A model generated the notes under the pieces. The model was not told where the DNA came from and made no database searches. It was given only the letters and a program-made list of their open reading frames with translations. From Acidobacteriota bacterium (GTDB lineage: Bacteria > Acidobacteriota > Terriglobia > Bryobacterales > JACQDG01): a stretch of 7,886 nucleotides of DNA. The position numbers were made by a program, and so were the translations under genes. Within the stretch, counting starts at the first letter, position 1. Every line of letters begins with the position of its first letter. Where the stretch lies: the NCBI GenBank assembly GCA_016201185.1, contig JACQDG010000077.1, positions 1 to 7,886 of the forward strand. The letters are read 5' to 3'. Below are positions 5,402-7,886 of this stretch, in pieces.

Positions 5402-6778
5402 TCAAGACTCGCTGAAGTCGACCATGGCTGGAGCAGTTCGAAAGCCGCGGGTCTTGACGGCGTCGTAAGCGATCCCGACCAGGAACCACAGCGCTCCCAT
5501 CACTTTCGCGGGCGTGGGGAGGCTTAGCCAAATGATCAAGCAAAAGAGAAAGCCAAGCGCGGGCGTCAGAGCATCCCACAGCAGTCGCTTGTCCCGCGAG
5601 CCATTCCGAAAATAGAACTGCCGGATCACCGACGCATTTACGCCCATGAAAGCAAGGAAAGCGCCGAAGTTGATCAGCTCGGCGGTCCGCTCGTAGTTTA
5701 ATCTCAGGGCGCCGAGAAACGCGAACAATCCGACGAGCAGAATGCTGTAAGTCGGAGTGTTCCTCTTCGGGTCGAGGTAGGCGAATACGCGGCGCGGCAG
5801 CACATTATCCCGCCCCATGCCGAAAAGAAGCCGCGAGACTCCCGCCTGCGCGCTCAGACCCGCCCCCAAACTAGCGAGAATCAGGATGCCCGCCACGGCG
5901 TGGAAGAGCCACGCTCCGGCCACGAGCCGCGTGACGTCCATGAAGGCCGTCTCGACCTCCGGGAAGGTGGTGAAATCCGGCCACACCCTCTGGGCCAGAT
6001 AGATCTGCAAGCCGCCGAAAATCCCGGTGAACAGGCAAACGAAAACGGTGGCCAGCAATACGTTGCGCCGGGGATTCTCGACGTCCTCGGCCAGGGTGGT
6101 CACCCCGTCAAATCCACCGTAGGTAAGAGCGGCCAGGGAGGTGCCGGTGGCGATGGAAGCGAGGTGGAACTTGGATGGGTCATAAAAGGGCGCTGTGGAA
6201 AAGAGGCCCGGCCAGCCCTGCTGATGAAAGAGCATCCGCACCGCCAGGACCATGAATGCGATGATCACCGTGGACATGACGACGAGAAGGACCAGGTTGG
6301 TGTTCACCGTGGCCCGAATACCCCGCAGATTGACCACGGTCATGGCGCCGGCGAAGAGCGCCGCCCAGACGGCGTAGGGAATTTGCGGTACGAGCCGGTG
6401 GACCGTAAGCGCACCGTAAATCGTGCAAAGGAGCGGCACCAGGAGGTAATCCAGAAACATCGCCCAGCCAGCCAGGAAGCCCAGATGCGGATTCAGCCCG
6501 CGGCCGACGTAGGTGTAAGCGGAGCCCGCGGCAGGGTAAAGGGCCGCCATGCGCCCGTAGCTGAAGGCGGTCAACGTCATGGCCACCATGGCGAGAAGGA
6601 TGGTGGTTACGGCATGCCCTTGGGAAAGCTTCTGCGCTACGCCAAAAAGCGGCACCGGCGCGATCGGCATGATGAGGACGATGCCGTAAAGAATGAGGTC
6701 CCAGAGCGTCAGGACCCGCCGCAGGTGCGGCACGGCATTGGTCGATTTTGCGGCGGATGCAGCCGGCGTTTGCCCCAA
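5402..6778 (-). CDS. APC-family permease, PuuP-like (putrescine/amine or amino-acid importer)
   Basis: This 458-residue, very hydrophobic protein should form about 12 membrane helices and act as a proton- or sodium-coupled importer in the inner membrane. It aligns along its whole length with what I recall of E. coli putrescine importer PuuP (about 461 residues). Shared features are LTLWDLILYG (23-32) in helix 1, AFSYGRM and GSAYTY (71-90), NPHLGFLAGW (96-105), GFDGVTTLAED (222-232) in the helix 6 region, VSRLLFGMGRDNVLPRRVF (314-332) and ELINFGAFLAF (367-377). The substrate could be putrescine or another amine or amino acid; subfamily resemblance alone does not fix it. The start is TTG at 6778, supported by a perfect AGGAGG (plus-strand 6784-6789) 5 bases upstream. 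No ATG fits, and the next option is a GTG at codon 16. It sits between the TIM-barrel gene (73-bp gap) and the ceramidase-family gene (34-bp gap), in one probable operon. Confidence 0.9.
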   Translation of the reverse strand: MGQTPAASAAKSTNAVPHLRRVLTLWDLILYGIVLIMPIAPVPLFGVAQKLSQGHAVTTILLAMVAMTLTAFSYGRMAALYPAAGSAYTYVGRGLNPHLGFLAGWAMFLDYLLVPLLCTIYGALTVHRLVPQIPYAVWAALFAGAMTVVNLRGIRATVNTNLVLLVVMSTVIIAFMVLAVRMLFHQQGWPGLFSTAPFYDPSKFHLASIATGTSLAALTYGGFDGVTTLAEDVENPRRNVLLATVFVCLFTGIFGGLQIYLAQRVWPDFTTFPEVETAFMDVTRLVAGAWLFHAVAGILILASLGAGLSAQAGVSRLLFGMGRDNVLPRRVFAYLDPKRNTPTYSILLVGLFAFLGALRLNYERTAELINFGAFLAFMGVNASVIRQFYFRNGSRDKRLLWDALTPALGFLFCLIIWLSLPTPAKVMGALWFLVGIAYDAVKTRGFRTAPAMVDFSES

Positions 6779-6783
6779 ACAAA

Positions 6784-6838
6784 CCTCCTGAAGCCGCGAT
6801 CAGAGCATACACTAAACCGGCTTCAGACGCCGAGCCGG
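6784..6838 (-). promoter_or_regulatory. Intercistronic alternative hairpins overlapping the permease SD
   Basis: On the plus strand, CTGAAGCCG (6788-6796) and CGGCTTCAG (6818-6826) form a perfect 9-bp dyad with a 21-base loop. In the minus-strand transcript its 3' arm takes in the first two bases of the AGGAGG Shine-Dalgarno of the permease gene. The other arm can instead pair with a second partner: CCGGCT (6817-6822) with AGCCGG (6833-6838), 6 bp around a 10-base loop. The two structures share 6818-6822 and exclude each other, with the second freeing the SD. There is no U-run for a terminator. This could tune permease translation or protect an mRNA end; both roles are inferred. Confidence 0.35.
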
Positions 6839-6851
6839 CCACTAGCCTTCG

Positions 6852-7790
6852 TCAGGCCGCTGGCGCCGGGCCGTATATCTCTTTGATCAGCTTTTCGAGA
6901 TACGCTTTGGACGCTTGAATGTCCGCCGCCTGTTGGGGGCCTTCGCTCTCTCTCTCAATCGTGATCGCCCCGCTGTAGCCGAGCTGTTTGAGGCGGTGGA
7001 TGATTTTGGGGAAGTCCACCTTTCCGCGGCCGATGGGGACTTCTTCTCCGAGACGCCTGGGGTCGGTGGGAAACAGCCCGTCTTTGGCATGGAGCCCGCG
7101 AACATATTTCCCGATGACGTCGAGGGCGTCCACGGGATTGCCCTTGCCGTAGAGGATCAGGTTGGCCGTGTCCAGGTTGACGGCCAGGTTGTCCAGGCCG
7201 ACATCGTGAAAGGTCCGCAGCAGAGTGATGGGCGTCTCTTGTCCGGTCTCACAGAGAACGATCTGCCCGTTCTTTTTGCAATAGGCCGCTACCTCCCGGA
7301 CCGCCGCCACGACTTCCTTGTAAACCGGGTCATTGGGATTTTCCGGAATGAAGCCGCAATGGGTATGAATGGCCGGGATGCCACACTTACTGGCCAAGTC
7401 CGAGGCCCGCTTGAGGCTGTCGATGCGCGCCCTTCGCAACTCCCGCGGCACCAGCCCGATGGTGAGCGGGCCGTCATAAAAGTCCCACACCATTCGGCCG
7501 GGGCCCAAATCGAGCAGGGCTGTGGCCTCGACGCCGTGGCGCTCCAGCGCGGTTGTCAGTGGTCCTGCACGATCGGGCGAGGGCTCGTCGAAGCCCACCT
7601 GGCAGGTGGAGAAGCCGAGCTGGCGGACACTAGCAATCACGCTGTCGGGATCCTGGTTTTTCTTTACCCAGACCACTACTCCCAGGCGGACGCTTTTGCC
7701 CGAGCGGGGTGCCTGCCCAGCGGCCAGGAACGGCGCGGCGCCCGCCGCTGCTGTCATTTGAAGGAAGTCCCGCCGACCAAAGGAATCCAT
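6852..7790 (-). CDS. Tat-exported xylose-isomerase-like TIM-barrel protein (sugar phosphate isomerase/epimerase family)
   Basis: This 312-residue protein opens with a twin-arginine signal (RRDFLQ at 6-11, then an Ala-rich hydrophobic stretch to about residue 24, likely cut near residue 27). It should be exported folded, with metal bound. The mature part is a xylose isomerase-like (AP endonuclease 2-type) TIM barrel. The usual metal-site positions are present: Glu181 in CETGQE, Asp207 in NLDTAN, His234 in LHAKDG and Glu279 in TIERE. HTHCGF (142-147) is a second conserved strand. Relatives isomerise or epimerise sugars, inositols or hydroxypyruvate, and secreted relatives with Tat signals occur in several soil phyla, so the substrate is open. 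The ATG is supported by AAGGAG (plus-strand 7798-7803), 7 bases away. It follows the partial upstream gene by 42 bp and precedes the permease gene by 73 bp on the same strand. Confidence 0.88.
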   Translation of the reverse strand: MDSFGRRDFLQMTAAAGAAPFLAAGQAPRSGKSVRLGVVVWVKKNQDPDSVIASVRQLGFSTCQVGFDEPSPDRAGPLTTALERHGVEATALLDLGPGRMVWDFYDGPLTIGLVPRELRRARIDSLKRASDLASKCGIPAIHTHCGFIPENPNDPVYKEVVAAVREVAAYCKKNGQIVLCETGQETPITLLRTFHDVGLDNLAVNLDTANLILYGKGNPVDALDVIGKYVRGLHAKDGLFPTDPRRLGEEVPIGRGKVDFPKIIHRLKQLGYSGAITIERESEGPQQAADIQASKAYLEKLIKEIYGPAPAA

Positions 7791-7832
7791 TGGTGGTCTC
7801 CTTTTTGTGCCTGAGGGGCAAAGGCCGCCGAA

Positions 7833-7886
7833 CTATGTCCTGGCCAGCTCCGCGCCATGCTTCTGGATCTTCGCTATCGCCTCAAC
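7833..7886 (-). CDS. 3' end of an unidentified gene (17 C-terminal residues)
   Basis: The minus strand from the right edge reads 17 sense codons ending VEAIAKIQKHGAELART, then TAG (plus-strand 7833-7835). The peptide looks like an amphipathic helix typical of a protein C-terminus. It ends 42 bp before the ATG of the TIM-barrel gene, which carries its own SD, so an upstream gene of the same operon is the natural reading. Too little is present to name a family, and a chance open frame cannot be excluded. Confidence 0.45.
   Translation of the reverse strand, partial: VEAIAKIQKHGAELART

Noticed and set aside
5900..7814. Two long plus-strand open frames opposite the permease and TIM-barrel genes
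   Set aside because: Both mirror conserved minus-strand proteins, lack SD sequences and show no domain features.

Overview
The window is GC-rich (about 63-65% in most genes I sampled by hand) and reads as a bacterial chromosome fragment, most plausibly from an Acidobacteriota-like soil bacterium (Solibacter/Bryobacter type). This placement is an inference. It rests on a Tat-exported xylose-isomerase-like TIM-barrel protein, a short secreted protein of the neutral-ceramidase family, and the general style of the proteins. Planctomycetes or Verrucomicrobia are not excluded.

Left edge, 1-196: the first ~40 bases encode what looks like the conserved C-terminal His motif of a GMC oxidoreductase, cut off abruptly. 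Next come a tandem 14-bp repeat, a short AT-rich stretch and two inverted repeats. The second inverted repeat is perfect; it puts the start codon of the next gene in a stem and its Shine-Dalgarno sequence in the loop.

Plus-strand operon, 197-3836: four tightly packed genes encode an isocitrate-lyase/PEP-mutase-family C-C lyase, the large and small subunits of a LeuCD/aconitase-type hydro-lyase, and an isocitrate/homoisocitrate/isopropylmalate-type oxidative decarboxylase. Together they form a small pathway logically similar to aconitase plus isocitrate lyase plus isocitrate dehydrogenase. The hydro-lyase would isomerise or hydrate a malate-type acid, after which the product is either cleaved by the lyase or oxidatively decarboxylated to a 2-oxo acid. 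No synthase is present and the true substrate cannot be read from the sequence. Clear precedents are the 2,3-dimethylmalate branch of nicotinate degradation and the homocitrate/isopropylmalate pathways. The large subunit seems to lack about 70 internal residues that normally carry the DSHT and neighbouring active-site motifs, although all three iron-sulfur cysteines remain. This is the most notable oddity in the window.

Convergent junction, 3837-3966: about 130 bp without a gene, containing several short hairpins.

Minus-strand operon, 7886 to 3967 (read right to left): the last 17 codons of an unknown gene, a Tat-exported TIM-barrel isomerase/epimerase-like protein, a PuuP-like APC permease with a TTG start, and a Sec-exported neutral-ceramidase-family protein. 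The ceramidase-family protein keeps the zinc-site motifs but lacks the usual nucleophile serine, and its gene has distinctly lower GC than its neighbours. The gap before the permease gene holds two mutually exclusive hairpins, one of which overlaps the Shine-Dalgarno sequence. The set suggests uptake and periplasmic processing of a small organic compound, but no sequence feature links it directly to the plus-strand operon.

I found no tRNA, rRNA, CRISPR array, insertion sequence or phage gene.
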